DNA of 45,182 nucleotides from Deltaproteobacteria bacterium (GCA_021780695.1 JAJXYD010000018.1:1-45182); one strand, 5' to 3'; counted from the first letter of the stretch, positions 24,481-33,085 are shown. Made by a program: numbers and translations. Notes: generated by a model not told the origin, from the letters alone.

Positions 24481-26673
24481 ATGCAACCGCGCTTCTATCT
24501 TTTTGTGAGAGGTCTGGCGATGGCCGCCCTGGTTTTAATCCCCTTGGGCGTTAGGAGTGGTTCGACCTTAGCCCAAACCGTATCGCTCCAGCAGTTGGAG
24601 GGAAAAATCCAGGCTGCGCCTCAGGTGCTCTCCGCCGTCGCCGAACTCGAACAGAGCCTTCAAATCCTCAACGCCCGCAAGGCCGCAAGCGGACTGAAAG
24701 TGCAGACCAGCCTCAGCACCGGCAGTTTCGAAGAACCTTTGGACGCCTACACCATATCCAATTTCAACGAGGCCACGGCCACCATCGGTTTGAGCTATCC
24801 TCTGCTTGGCTCTAAGCAAAAAGAACAAAGCGACATACTTGGCGCCCGGGCCGATACCTGGGCAAATAGAGAAAAAATTGAACTCGCCCGCCGACTTGCG
24901 CTAAACACCCTTCGAAGCTACTACGCCCTCTATTGGGCCGGCCAGCGCAAAATAGAACTGAGCAAGGCGTTCCTCGCGGGTAAAGATCGCCTTGAACAGA
25001 TCTTAAAAGACAGAACTTCCAAAGGTCTGCTCCTTGACGCCGACCGCGAAGAGTTCCTTAGCGCCTTCCACCTTGCCGGGCGCAATATTGCAAACGCCAG
25101 GGTAGATCAGGTAAAGGCCCTTGGGATCATTAATCTGCTGACCCATTCAAACTTCAGTAGCCTCTCCTGCAGTTCTCCCAGCTTGGCCCAGCCTTGCGCC
25201 AGCCAATCCAGTCTCAGGACCCAGATCTTAACCGCTCACCCGGAAGTCTTGATTAGAAGAAGTCTTGTGCGCGAGCAGAAACGCTTGCTGGGCCTTCAGA
25301 CCTATAGCGATGTGGACGCAAGCGTCCATCTCGATGGGACCGCGACAACGGTTTATCCCTCGGGAATAACCGGCTACGGTGTGGCCATTTCCTTTAACAT
25401 GCGGCTGCCCGCCAAGGAATTGACTGCAGCGGACTGTCGGCGGCGAGCCTCGCAGGCAAGCTTGGAAAAGTCCCAATACGACCTTCAACAGTCGGTGGAG
25501 CAGTTGCAAATAGACGCCCTGGCGGCTCTGGCCAAGTACCGCGCTGCCCGGGATAACCTGTCCTATCAGCGTCAGCGTCTCAAGGCGGCCCTGGAATCGT
25601 TGCGGGAAAACGAACTGCGTAAATCCCGCGTGGCCGGCGACACAATCGAAAAGCTCCAGAAAAGCCGATTTAAATACTACAAGGTAGGCATTGACTTGAT
25701 TTCGGCGAAAAGCTCCCTTTTTCAGGCGCAGGCTGACCTGCTCCAACTCGCCCCCCAAGGTTGCGGCGCCTACCCAACCGACGACTCAGGCGCCCAGAGC
25801 GAGATGGAGGCTCTAAATGGTCCTCTTCGAACCGATCTCCCAAAAGCCGTTGACTCTCAAGCATCCTCCCTCTGTGCGGCCCGCAGGGGCACGAAGTCCC
25901 AGAAGCGTAAAACCGCAGTCTATGTCTGGGACAGCGCATCCCTCATTAATGACGGGGGCGGAGAAAAATCCGGTTGGGAAAGCTTTTCCGCCTTCGGAAT
26001 CGGCCGAGTCCTGCTCTCCTTGGATCGTGGACAAATCCAGGCCGCGGGGACAGCTAAAGGCTCAAAGCTCCTTAGCCGTTCCCTTGAAACAGCCCACCGC
26101 CAAGGCTTGCGGGTCGATCTGCTGCTTGGCGAACCCTCGTGGATTCTCCCTCAACATCGAGGGGATCTGCTGGAGATCGTAAAACGATTAAGGCCCTTTG
26201 CTTTTGACGGCCTGCACTTAGATCTCGAGCCCGATTCGCTCAATACCAGGCGGTATTCCAGAAAATATCTGCTCGACCAATTGGTGAAAACCCTGGAGGC
26301 GGTCCATGATATTAGTCCCTGGCCTCTGGGGGTAAGCATCCATCCGCGCTATTTGGAACAAAATGAGTTTAAAGCATCTCTGGGCGACGCTTTTGAAAAA
26401 ATTCCCATCTCCGAAGTGACCCTCATGGTTTATATTTCCAATCCGGAAAAGGTCGCTGCCCGGGTGGCCCCCATTTTAGCCGCCAACCCGAAGCTGCGCT
26501 TTTCGGTCGCCCTCAGTGTCGAACCGGAGTTGAGCTCCGGGGAAAGTTATAACTCCAAGGGATGGGAAGCGCTCAAAGAGGCCGTAAAAGTCCTTAAAAG
26601 TAAGCTTTCCTCCAAGAATTTCTCAGATGTCGTCATTCAGTCATGGAGCTGCCTTAAGGGCCTAAAACGATGA
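24481..26673 (+). CDS. TolC-like outer-membrane protein fused to a TIM-barrel glycosidase-like domain
   Basis: A 730-residue fusion. A signal peptide (1-32, cut near TLAQ) leads into a TolC/outer-membrane efflux protein pattern (about 35-430): long amphipathic helices with heptads (REKIELARRLALNTLRSYYALYWAGQRK; the second repeat around LRENELRKSRVAGDTIEKLQKSRFKYY) and two strand-rich segments. A linker of about 50 residues follows, then a 240-residue alpha/beta barrel (about 490-725) with VYVWDSASL, RVDLLLGEPSW, FDGLHLDLEP (Asp576, Asp581, Glu583) and VTLMVYIS. FDGxxxDxE resembles the catalytic strand of GH18-like enzymes. TolC termini face the periplasm, so the barrel would sit beside the emerging polymer. 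The frame is open further upstream, but 24481 gives the signal peptide. It overlaps the HlyD-like gene by four bases. Confidence 0.8.
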   Translation: MQPRFYLFVRGLAMAALVLIPLGVRSGSTLAQTVSLQQLEGKIQAAPQVLSAVAELEQSLQILNARKAASGLKVQTSLSTGSFEEPLDAYTISNFNEATATIGLSYPLLGSKQKEQSDILGARADTWANREKIELARRLALNTLRSYYALYWAGQRKIELSKAFLAGKDRLEQILKDRTSKGLLLDADREEFLSAFHLAGRNIANARVDQVKALGIINLLTHSNFSSLSCSSPSLAQPCASQSSLRTQILTAHPEVLIRRSLVREQKRLLGLQTYSDVDASVHLDGTATTVYPSGITGYGVAISFNMRLPAKELTAADCRRRASQASLEKSQYDLQQSVEQLQIDALAALAKYRAARDNLSYQRQRLKAALESLRENELRKSRVAGDTIEKLQKSRFKYYKVGIDLISAKSSLFQAQADLLQLAPQGCGAYPTDDSGAQSEMEALNGPLRTDLPKAVDSQASSLCAARRGTKSQKRKTAVYVWDSASLINDGGGEKSGWESFSAFGIGRVLLSLDRGQIQAAGTAKGSKLLSRSLETAHRQGLRVDLLLGEPSWILPQHRGDLLEIVKRLRPFAFDGLHLDLEPDSLNTRRYSRKYLLDQLVKTLEAVHDISPWPLGVSIHPRYLEQNEFKASLGDAFEKIPISEVTLMVYISNPEKVAARVAPILAANPKLRFSVALSVEPELSSGESYNSKGWEALKEAVKVLKSKLSSKNFSDVVIQSWSCLKGLKR

Positions 26674-27758
26674 AGATAACCTTCCGATCGCCTAAAAGTG
26701 TTGCTCCCGACCGCGAACATGGGATGAGTCTGCCCTATACCGCGGGAAAACGGGCCGTCTCCCGTTGGCGTTGGCGTTTGCTGGTTTTGCTTGTGACCGC
26801 GCCGCTTATCTTCCTAATCGCCAAGATCTTCTACGCCGCCTTTATCGTTACCGCCCCGGGGTTCATTAGATTTGAAAGAATACAGGTCAATACGAAAATG
26901 GCCGGCTGGGTTAAAGAGGTGATGGTAAAACCGGGGGACACGGTTGCGCCGGGGCAACTGCTCATAGTTTTGGCAAACCAGGATATGGATCAACGCGAGA
27001 GGCTCCTGCAAGCTCAATTAAAGGACATGACCTCTGCCGATTCATCCCCCGGATTCTCAAAGGTTCTGGACGCCCTCCAAGACAGTCGCGAACTGGCCCA
27101 AAAACAGCTCGACTATTATACCGATCAGTTTAAAAACATAGACTTTCTATTTAAAAAGGGCGCCGCCACCAGGGCCGAACTAAATGCCGCCAACGCCCAA
27201 CTCTACCAGGCCCGGATGAATCTGCGCCAGATAGAGGGCTCCATCGCCTCCCGTCAATTGGATGAGCAGCGCGCTCGTTACCCCGACCGTGCGACTAAAA
27301 TAAAAATAGGAATGATCCGGGCGGAACTGGATGATATCGGGTTAAGGAAGGCCCGCTTGATCTATAACAGCCCCGTGCGGGGGCGAGTGCTCGAGGTGCG
27401 CGCTCGGCCCGGCCAGTCCCTTTCCCAGGGACAGCCTCTGCTGACCCTGGGCGACCTCGACAAAATGTGTGTTCAGGCGTTTCTTGATCCAAAATATCTG
27501 CACTACGCCCGGGCCGGACAGCAGGTGAAGGTGACGCTGGGCGATGGCGGCCGGTTTAGCGCCGTTGTGCGTGAAAAACCTCAGTTGGCCGCCCGGCTTC
27601 CCCAGGCTGCGGCCACCCCCCTTGCCGACCGGCAATATATGCTCCTTGTCACTTGTGATATCCCGAAAACGCTGCCCTCGCATAACTGGGTGGATAACCT
27701 CCCAGTCACCGTGCGCTTTCCCTTTGGATTTGGGGCGGGGATGCACCTGCTGTACTAG
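26670..27758 (+). CDS. HlyD-family periplasmic adaptor (membrane fusion protein)
   Basis: A 362-residue inner-membrane adaptor. One transmembrane helix (about 36-58) is followed by a first lipoyl half (NTKMAGWVKEVMVKPGDTVAPGQLL), a coiled-coil hairpin (about 105-215), the second lipoyl half (SPVRGRVLEVRARPGQSLSQGQPLLTLGDL) and a beta-barrel domain. It starts in an ATGA overlap with the TolC-like gene. No ABC or RND transporter lies in the operon, so the likely inner-membrane partner is the GT2 synthase. A HlyD-like domain is also part of the alginate subunit Alg44, which gives a precedent for linking a synthase to an outer-membrane channel; that comparison is inference. Confidence 0.88.
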   Translation: MKITFRSPKSVAPDREHGMSLPYTAGKRAVSRWRWRLLVLLVTAPLIFLIAKIFYAAFIVTAPGFIRFERIQVNTKMAGWVKEVMVKPGDTVAPGQLLIVLANQDMDQRERLLQAQLKDMTSADSSPGFSKVLDALQDSRELAQKQLDYYTDQFKNIDFLFKKGAATRAELNAANAQLYQARMNLRQIEGSIASRQLDEQRARYPDRATKIKIGMIRAELDDIGLRKARLIYNSPVRGRVLEVRARPGQSLSQGQPLLTLGDLDKMCVQAFLDPKYLHYARAGQQVKVTLGDGGRFSAVVREKPQLAARLPQAAATPLADRQYMLLVTCDIPKTLPSHNWVDNLPVTVRFPFGFGAGMHLLY

Positions 27759-27780
27759 ATGATGAAGCAACTTTGGGGAG

Positions 27781-27990
27781 GCAAGGAAACAATGGGTCCA
27801 CAAGATGGCCAATGTGGCTGAACCGGCTTCCCAAAAGTCTTAAGAGCCAGGGAAAGAAGGACCTGCAGGCGATCTGGATGGCCCCATCACGAGCGAAAGC
27901 CCAGAAGGCATTCGATCATTTCCTCTCTGTTTTTGGAGTCAAATACCCCAAGGCCTGCGAAAATCTGTCCAAAGACAGAGAGGACCTGAG
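27781..27990 (+). pseudogene. IS256-family transposase fragment
   Basis: A piece of about 210 bp from the C-terminal third of an IS256 transposase. QWVHKMANV in one frame is followed, after a one-base shift near 27817, by LNRLPKSLKSQGKKDLQAIW and then MAPSRAKAQKAFDHFL and VKYPKACENLSKDRE. Both ends of the gene are missing. It sits between the adaptor gene and the SRPBCC gene. The long plus-strand frame that continues past it is antisense to the SRPBCC gene and is not real. Confidence 0.8.
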
Positions 27991-28012
27991 TCAAGGTGTC
28001 CATTATTCTTTC

Positions 28013-28489
28013 TCAAAGCTTTCCCGGAAACACCCGCGACTCGGCTTCCCTTTTGAGCGCGAGGAGAAGTTCGCGGGTAAGGCGATGGAGGCGCGAGGGG
28101 ATGAGTGCCAGGCGGCTCAAAAGCAGGCCCAATCCCTCGAATCTTTCGGTGCTGGTGACCACGACGCTTTTGTCGCACTCATCGAAGGCGAATGTGTGTT
28201 CGGCGTGAATGCCGAAACGGCGGCCCTCCCAGACTATCTCCCTGTGCGGGATGTATCTGATGACCCTGGGCGTTATTCGTATCGGAAAGATTGCAGGCCT
28301 TATAGTGAAAGCGATGCAAGCCCCTTCCGAAACCTCCTCCGCCTTCTTTTCGTCGGGCGGGGAGGGGGCGGCAATCAGGCAGGTGCTTTCGCAAACGTCG
28401 TTCCATTCCGCCCAGTCTTTCAGGCACGTGAAGACCGACCAGACGATGGAAAGAGGCGCTTCTATTCGTATCTTTTCACGAATGACCAT
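28013..28489 (-). CDS. SRPBCC-family protein (polyketide cyclase/dehydrase-like)
   Basis: About 158 residues with the START/Bet v1-like layout: MVIREKIRIEAPLSIVWSVF, LKDWAEWNDVC, a strand-rich middle, RVIRYIPHREIVWEGRRFGI, HTFAFDECDKSVVVTSTERFEG and a long C-terminal helix. Such proteins bind hydrophobic ligands; the specific role is unknown. The frame is open to 28573, but the ATG at 28489 starts right at the first strand. It is transcribed divergently from the SDR gene at 28585, and SRPBCC proteins often accompany such oxidoreductases, so they may share a regulatory region and a pathway. Confidence 0.78.
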   Translation of the reverse strand: MVIREKIRIEAPLSIVWSVFTCLKDWAEWNDVCESTCLIAAPSPPDEKKAEEVSEGACIAFTIRPAIFPIRITPRVIRYIPHREIVWEGRRFGIHAEHTFAFDECDKSVVVTSTERFEGLGLLLSRLALIPSRLHRLTRELLLALKREAESRVFPGKL

Positions 28490-28584
28490 TTTAGACTTAC
28501 CAAAGTTTTTGTTGAGGCTTATTTTATTGCCACTTGCAAGGGCAATAATCGCCGGACTGGCGAAAAAGGTCAACGGAGCGGGCT

Positions 28585-29553
28585 ATGAAAAAAGAAATCC
28601 TGGTGACTGGAGCGGCCGGGTTTGTGGGGCGCAGGCTTACACGGGCTCTTGGCCGCGAAGGCTATAGGCCAAGGCTTCTTGTCCGCTCGGAGCGCAGGTT
28701 CAAGGAGCTCAACCCCGGAGTTCGTGGCTCCGTGGTGGAGGCCGATCTGCTCGAAGCCCGATCTCTAAACATCGCTTTCGAAGGCGTTGGTGTTGCCTAT
28801 TACCTTGTGCATTCCATGAGAGGCCGTGCGGTTGGGCGCTCGGGGGATTTTGCCGGAAAGGACAGAAAGGCTGCCGAAAATTTCGTCCGGGCCGCCGGGG
28901 AGCAGGGTGTGGAACGAATAGTTTACCTGGGAGGGCTGGGAGAGTATGGCGACCGGCTCTCAGAGCATCTTGCCAGCCGCCAGGAAGTGGCGAAGGTGCT
29001 CTCTTCCGGAAAACCCACACTCACGGAGTTGCGCGCGGCAAATATAATCGGGGCGGGAGGCGCACCCTTCGAAATGCTCCGCTACCTGGTCGAGCGGCTG
29101 CCCGTAATGGTTGCCCCCAGATGGATCGATACGCGCTGCCAGCCGATAGACATCTATGACACTGTTGGATACCTCGCGGGGTGTTTGCAGGAAAGCAGAA
29201 CCGCCGGCGCCCGGTTCGACATCGGGGGCGCCGAAATCGTCACCTACAGGCAGATGCTCAGACTCTATGCCGCAGTGCGGGGCTTAAGGCGCTTCATCTT
29301 CTCCGTTCCCGTTCTTACCCCGCGTCTTGCCTCGCTGTGGGTGGCCCTGGTGACACCCGTTTCCTCGGGGTTGGCCTCGCCGCTTATCGAGGGGCTCAAA
29401 AACGAGGTCGTGTGCAAGGAAAATAGAATCCGGGAACTGATCCCGATCCCACTTACCCCGATAGTAGCCTCCCTCCGTCAGGCTCTGCGGGAAACGGAAG
29501 CGGGCTCCCGCATTTACACAGAAGATGCTTTCAGGAAAGGATCTCCACATTGA
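28585..29553 (+). CDS. NAD(P)-binding SDR/epimerase-like oxidoreductase
   Basis: A 322-residue atypical short-chain dehydrogenase. The Rossmann glycine motif TGAAGFVG is at 8-15, with acidic VVEADLLEA after the third strand. YYLVHSMRG and RIVYLGGLG are typical of the NmrA-like/DUF2867-associated NAD(P)-binding group. The canonical YxxxK catalytic pair is not obvious, so it may bind cofactor for isomerisation or sensing. The following split-barrel gene starts within its stop codon (TTGA overlap), indicating co-transcription. Confidence 0.83.
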   Translation: MKKEILVTGAAGFVGRRLTRALGREGYRPRLLVRSERRFKELNPGVRGSVVEADLLEARSLNIAFEGVGVAYYLVHSMRGRAVGRSGDFAGKDRKAAENFVRAAGEQGVERIVYLGGLGEYGDRLSEHLASRQEVAKVLSSGKPTLTELRAANIIGAGGAPFEMLRYLVERLPVMVAPRWIDTRCQPIDIYDTVGYLAGCLQESRTAGARFDIGGAEIVTYRQMLRLYAAVRGLRRFIFSVPVLTPRLASLWVALVTPVSSGLASPLIEGLKNEVVCKENRIRELIPIPLTPIVASLRQALRETEAGSRIYTEDAFRKGSPH

Positions 29554-30014
29554 AAACCGGTTCGCAAAAGACCTCCGCCATCCTGGCCTCTTTGCTCGCC
29601 ACTCAGAAGCTCGCCGTTTTGTCCACCTACTCGGCAGGGCAACCCTACGCGAGTCTCGTGGCGTTTGCCGCCTCCAAGGACCATGACTGCCTCGTCTTCG
29701 CTACTGAAAGGGATACGAGAAAATTTGCAAACATCCTGGAGCACCCGAGGGTGGCTATGTTCGTCGACAACAGGGACAACCGTGACTCCGATTTTGATAC
29801 GGCGAGCGCGGCCACCATTCTTGGGCAGGCTCGCGAGCTTTGCGGCCGGGAAAGGGATGAGTCTCTTGGCCTCTTTCTCCAAAAGCACCCATCCCTGGAG
29901 AGCTTTGCGACAGCCTCAAACTGCGCCCTCATCCAGGTGAGGGTGAAAACCTTTGTTATCGTTGAAAAGTTTCGGGAAGTTACGGAAGTGCGTCTCCAGC
30001 AGTCCGCCGAGTAA
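29550..30014 (+). CDS. Pyridoxamine 5'-phosphate oxidase-like flavin split-barrel protein
   Basis: A 154-residue protein with the FMN-binding split barrel: LAVLSTYSAGQPYASLVAFA (strands 1-2), DCLVFATERDTRKFANILEHPRVAMFVDN (the TRK-N-xxxPxVA signature) and a C-terminal strand pair ending VIVEKFREVTEV. The class includes PNPOx-like, heme-utilisation and F420/FMN reductase proteins; which applies is unclear. The start is TTG overlapping the stop of the SDR gene, with AGGAAAGGA about nine bases upstream. It is followed by a terminator-like hairpin, so it ends the two-gene operon. Confidence 0.85.
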   Translation: MKTGSQKTSAILASLLATQKLAVLSTYSAGQPYASLVAFAASKDHDCLVFATERDTRKFANILEHPRVAMFVDNRDNRDSDFDTASAATILGQARELCGRERDESLGLFLQKHPSLESFATASNCALIQVRVKTFVIVEKFREVTEVRLQQSAE

Positions 30015-30075
30015 ACTGCCACCTACCTTGTCGGTGGCTTGGAAACAGTTTACCACGGGCTCCTGACTTTTTTTT
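30011..30075 (+). terminator. Terminator-like hairpin after the SDR operon
   Basis: Outer arms GTAAACTG (30011-30018) and CAGTTTAC (30046-30053), inner arms GCCACC and GGTGGC (30018-30023, 30033-30038), followed 14 bases later by nine consecutive T. The distance to the T run is longer than ideal. Confidence 0.55.
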
Positions 30076-30241
30076 TGTTTTGACCATACGGTGATGGACC
30101 GCAAATCCGCTAAAGTGTCTGGAAGGAGACCCATAATTCATTATCCTACAAGGCTTTTCCCCGGAACTGTTGCGAGTTCTTTTGGCGGAAGGGGATTACG
30201 TAACTTTTACGTGTTGTTTTTCTTTCAGGAGAAAAACCCAA

Positions 30242-32275
30242 ATGCGGGATGAAAATAAAACGAAAGAACAACTCATCGAAGAATTAAGGACCTTGCGCGG
30301 AAGAGCCGAAGAGTTTCCAAGGCATGACGAGGAAAGAGAAAGCCGTGGACGCACTCCTCGCAAAACTCCCGGTTTACACACCATCCTCCAAGGGTTTGAC
30401 GGATTTATCTATGTAGGTTCCAGGGATTATCGTATCGAATTCATGAACAATCGGCTGATTGAGCGCACGGGCTACGACGGAACGGGAGGGTTGTGTTATG
30501 AGGTTTTGAACAGACGCACCTCTGTTTGCCCCTGGTGTCGCAATGAAAGTGTGTTCCGTGGAGAGACGGTTCGGTGGGAAATGAATAGCCCCAAAGACGG
30601 CAAGTGGTTCTATGTCGTTGGCACACCAATATGCGATCAAGATGGCGTAGTCTACAAACAATCGATAATGATCGACATAACGGATCGCAAGAGAATGGAA
30701 GAAACCTTGGTTTTCAGCGAGGAGCGACAGAGGCTCTTTAGAGAACACGTACCGTTTGCCATAGCGATGTTAGACCGTGAAATGCGGTATCTGTGCGCGA
30801 GCCGCCGATGGGTAACACAATATAAACTCGATAATCGTGACCTACTTGGACTCTCCCACTACGAAGCCTTTCCCAGGATCCCCGAGCGCTGGAAAGAGGT
30901 CCATCGCAGGGCGCTTGCGGGAGAGACTGTTCGAAACGAAGAAGACTGCATTACCAGGGCGAATGGATGTGTGCAGTGGCTTCGATGGGAGGTGAGGCCA
31001 TGGCGGCAGGCAAACGGAGAGATCGGCGGCATTGTAATTTTCGGTGAAGATATCACGGAACGAAAGCTGGCCGACCAGGAAAGCGAAAAGCTTCGGAAAC
31101 AACTTTTCCAAGCCCAGAAGATGGAAACCGTTGGTCGGCTCGCCGGAGGCGTAGCGCACGATTTTAACAATATGCTCGGGGTGATAATGGGATATACGGA
31201 TCTGGCCCTGAATCTTGTAAGTCCTGAAGATAGGCTGCACGCAAATCTCCAAAAGATTCAAAGGGCCACGGAAAAGGCCGCGGACATAATCCGGCAACTG
31301 CTTGCCTTCGCACGAAAGCAGATGACAGCCCCGGTGGTGCTGGACCTTAACGAAACCGTGGAGAGCATGCTCAAGATACTGCACCACCTGCTTGGTGAAG
31401 ACATCGATATTGTCTGGAAACCCCGGTCGGAAATCCCATCGGTTAGAATGGACCCCACACAGTTAGACCAAATTCTTGCCAATCTTTGCATTAACACCCG
31501 GGACGCCATAGGAGGAGTTGGCAAAATAACTATCGAAACGAATACTGTCAGCCTCGATGAGGCTTACTGTTCCGATCATACTGACGTTTTCCCCGGAGAA
31601 TTCGTCATGTTGATAGTAAGCGACGATGGATGCGGCATGGATAAGCAAATCCTGGACAACCTCTTTGAACCGTTTTTTACAACAAAGGATAGGGACAAGG
31701 GAACGGGGCTTGGACTTTCCACGGTATACGGGATTGTAAAGCAAAACGGTGGTTTTATAAACGTCTACAGCGAAGTCGATCATGGAACGACCTTTAAAAT
31801 CTACTTTCCATCCGTCCATGCGGAAGTTTCCTGGGGGGAGAAGACTACCGAGAAAAAGCCGAACTTGAGGGGGAGTGAGACAATCCTTCTTGTGGAAGAT
31901 GACGAATCCATCCTTGCTCTCATCAAAACCGTTCTTGAGGATTATGGTTATAGTGTATTGGCCACGGATAAGCCTTCCCAGGCTTTGAAAATGGCCCTGA
32001 GTCACCTCGGTCCTATCCACCTGCTGATTACCGATGTGTTAATGCCGGAAATGAACGGCAAAGAGTTGAGAAATCAACTGCAAGGGCTTCAACACGAATT
32101 CAAATGCATTTATATGTCCGGGTATACCTACGATGTTATTGCTCATCAAGGCGTTATTGAAGAGGAGATGAATTTTCTTCAAAAACCCTTCTCCGTGTTG
32201 TCACTGCTTGAAAAAGTCAGAGATATTCTGGATATGCCTATCCCCCCTGTCTGTATGCTCGAACATCGGAGGTGA
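30242..32275 (+). CDS. PAS hybrid sensor histidine kinase with C-terminal receiver
   Basis: A 677-residue soluble hybrid kinase. PAS1 (about 45-150) carries a CPWC motif at 96-99 that could sense redox or metal. PAS2 (about 155-275) is closely related to a PAS of the kinase at 14.8 kb. The HisKA domain has GGVAHDFNNML with His306. The HATPase domain shows N, G1 (VSDDGCGMD), F (EPFFTTK) and G2 (GTGLGLSTVYG) boxes. The receiver (about 545-665) has ILLVEDD and the phospho-Asp598 in LLITDVLMPEMNG. No transmembrane segment is seen, so it senses a cytoplasmic signal. The ATG at 30242 has AGGAGA nine bases upstream; the frame continues 24 codons further with no support. No output regulator is adjacent. 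Confidence 0.92.
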   Translation: MRDENKTKEQLIEELRTLRGRAEEFPRHDEERESRGRTPRKTPGLHTILQGFDGFIYVGSRDYRIEFMNNRLIERTGYDGTGGLCYEVLNRRTSVCPWCRNESVFRGETVRWEMNSPKDGKWFYVVGTPICDQDGVVYKQSIMIDITDRKRMEETLVFSEERQRLFREHVPFAIAMLDREMRYLCASRRWVTQYKLDNRDLLGLSHYEAFPRIPERWKEVHRRALAGETVRNEEDCITRANGCVQWLRWEVRPWRQANGEIGGIVIFGEDITERKLADQESEKLRKQLFQAQKMETVGRLAGGVAHDFNNMLGVIMGYTDLALNLVSPEDRLHANLQKIQRATEKAADIIRQLLAFARKQMTAPVVLDLNETVESMLKILHHLLGEDIDIVWKPRSEIPSVRMDPTQLDQILANLCINTRDAIGGVGKITIETNTVSLDEAYCSDHTDVFPGEFVMLIVSDDGCGMDKQILDNLFEPFFTTKDRDKGTGLGLSTVYGIVKQNGGFINVYSEVDHGTTFKIYFPSVHAEVSWGEKTTEKKPNLRGSETILLVEDDESILALIKTVLEDYGYSVLATDKPSQALKMALSHLGPIHLLITDVLMPEMNGKELRNQLQGLQHEFKCIYMSGYTYDVIAHQGVIEEEMNFLQKPFSVLSLLEKVRDILDMPIPPVCMLEHRR

Positions 32276-32328
32276 AGCGGCGGAAATGGCCCACGAGTAG
32301 CAATGGGGTAAAAATACGTCGCAAGATA

Positions 32329-32364
32329 CAATAGTGCCGGAAACCGAGGTTTGCGCACAACCCC
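32329..32364 (-). repeat. Possible Tn3-type terminal repeat
   Basis: Read on the minus strand, the stretch starts GGGGTTGTGCGCAAACC and continues for about 36 bases, resembling the GGGG-leading 38-bp ends of Tn3-family transposons. It lies beyond the 3' edge of a Tn3 transposase fragment but points the wrong way for a simple end. No second copy was seen in the window. Confidence 0.25.
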
Positions 32365-32438
32365 ATAGGACCTTGTAACTGGTGAGAACTGGCCGAGTTT
32401 GTTAGGTAAAAAGGCATGCCACAACCAAAGTGCCAATA

Positions 32439-32822
32439 TTATTCATCCTCTGCTGTGTTTTGGCGCGCGGCACAAATCTGCGAGCAGTAACCTGCTGAAA
32501 CTACGGCGTTATACCTTATGACGTAAATTTGCACGGTTGCTACTCGCGGGCCAAAGACGATAGGCAAACAAGAGGACAATTTCTTTGCGCTGCATTCCGG
32601 AGAAAAGCCGAAGAAAGCCTGCTTTGCCTTAAAGTAGCCGAGTTGCAACAGGCAATAGAGTTGATCGGTAAGACCCCGGCGCTGGAACGCTATGGCGCGT
32701 TCGGCCTCGGACATTGAGAAAAATTCGGTGCGCTGGAAATCGTCGAAGTCGGGCAAGCCGTAAAGCGCGAGCTTCTCGGTTTCCGTGAGGACGGTTAGTC
32801 GCTTGCTACGGTCGCTGCGCAT
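32439..32822 (-). pseudogene. Tn3-family transposase N-terminal fragment
   Basis: Residues 1-75 are the N-terminal DUF4158 region of Tn3 transposases: LTVLTETEKLALYGLPDFDD, FQRTEFFSMSEAERAIAF, LTDQLYCLLQLGYFKAKQAFF. After about residue 80 the similarity to the family fades, and the frame ends at 127 codons, whereas full enzymes are near 1000. AAAGGAGC directly precedes the ATG, so the 5' end is authentic. Start and stop overlap (TAATG) with the upstream resolvase fragment. It is the dead end of a Tn3 element that lost its catalytic part. Confidence 0.8.
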
Positions 32823-33034
32823 TAGCTCCTTTCAGATTCCTCCCGTTGCAGGTCGCAGATCATGCGCAGGAGTTCCGGCCGCTCGGCGCGAGCACCCGAG
32901 GCCTTCTCTCGATAGACGCCGGCGATGTAGTAGCCGGCCGCCTTCGTGTCATGCTCGATGACGGCAAGTTTCGCGGTTTCGAGCGTATAACCCCGGCAGA
33001 GTATCCGGCCACCCTTTTTTATGCAAGGTGTCAA
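32822..33034 (-). pseudogene. Serine recombinase (resolvase) fragment
   Basis: A 70-codon frame whose middle, AAGYYIAGVYREKASGARAERPELLRMICDLQ, is the helical part of the resolvase/invertase N-terminal domain. The catalytic-serine strand (YxRVST) expected before it is absent, and the GDVVxxxKxDRxxR strand expected after it is replaced by REESERS and a stop. It has therefore lost pieces on both sides. It overlaps the Tn3 transposase fragment as TAATG, the original coupled order in this transposon. Confidence 0.7.
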
Positions 33035-33085
33035 CTCAAGTCCGTCTTCGGACAGCTAATTCAAGCCTGGATCGCTCAGGCCAAT

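Noticed and set aside
27773..28588. A 271-codon plus-strand frame past the adaptor gene.
   Set aside because: Only its first 70 codons are meaningful (IS256 fragment). The rest is antisense to the SRPBCC gene.
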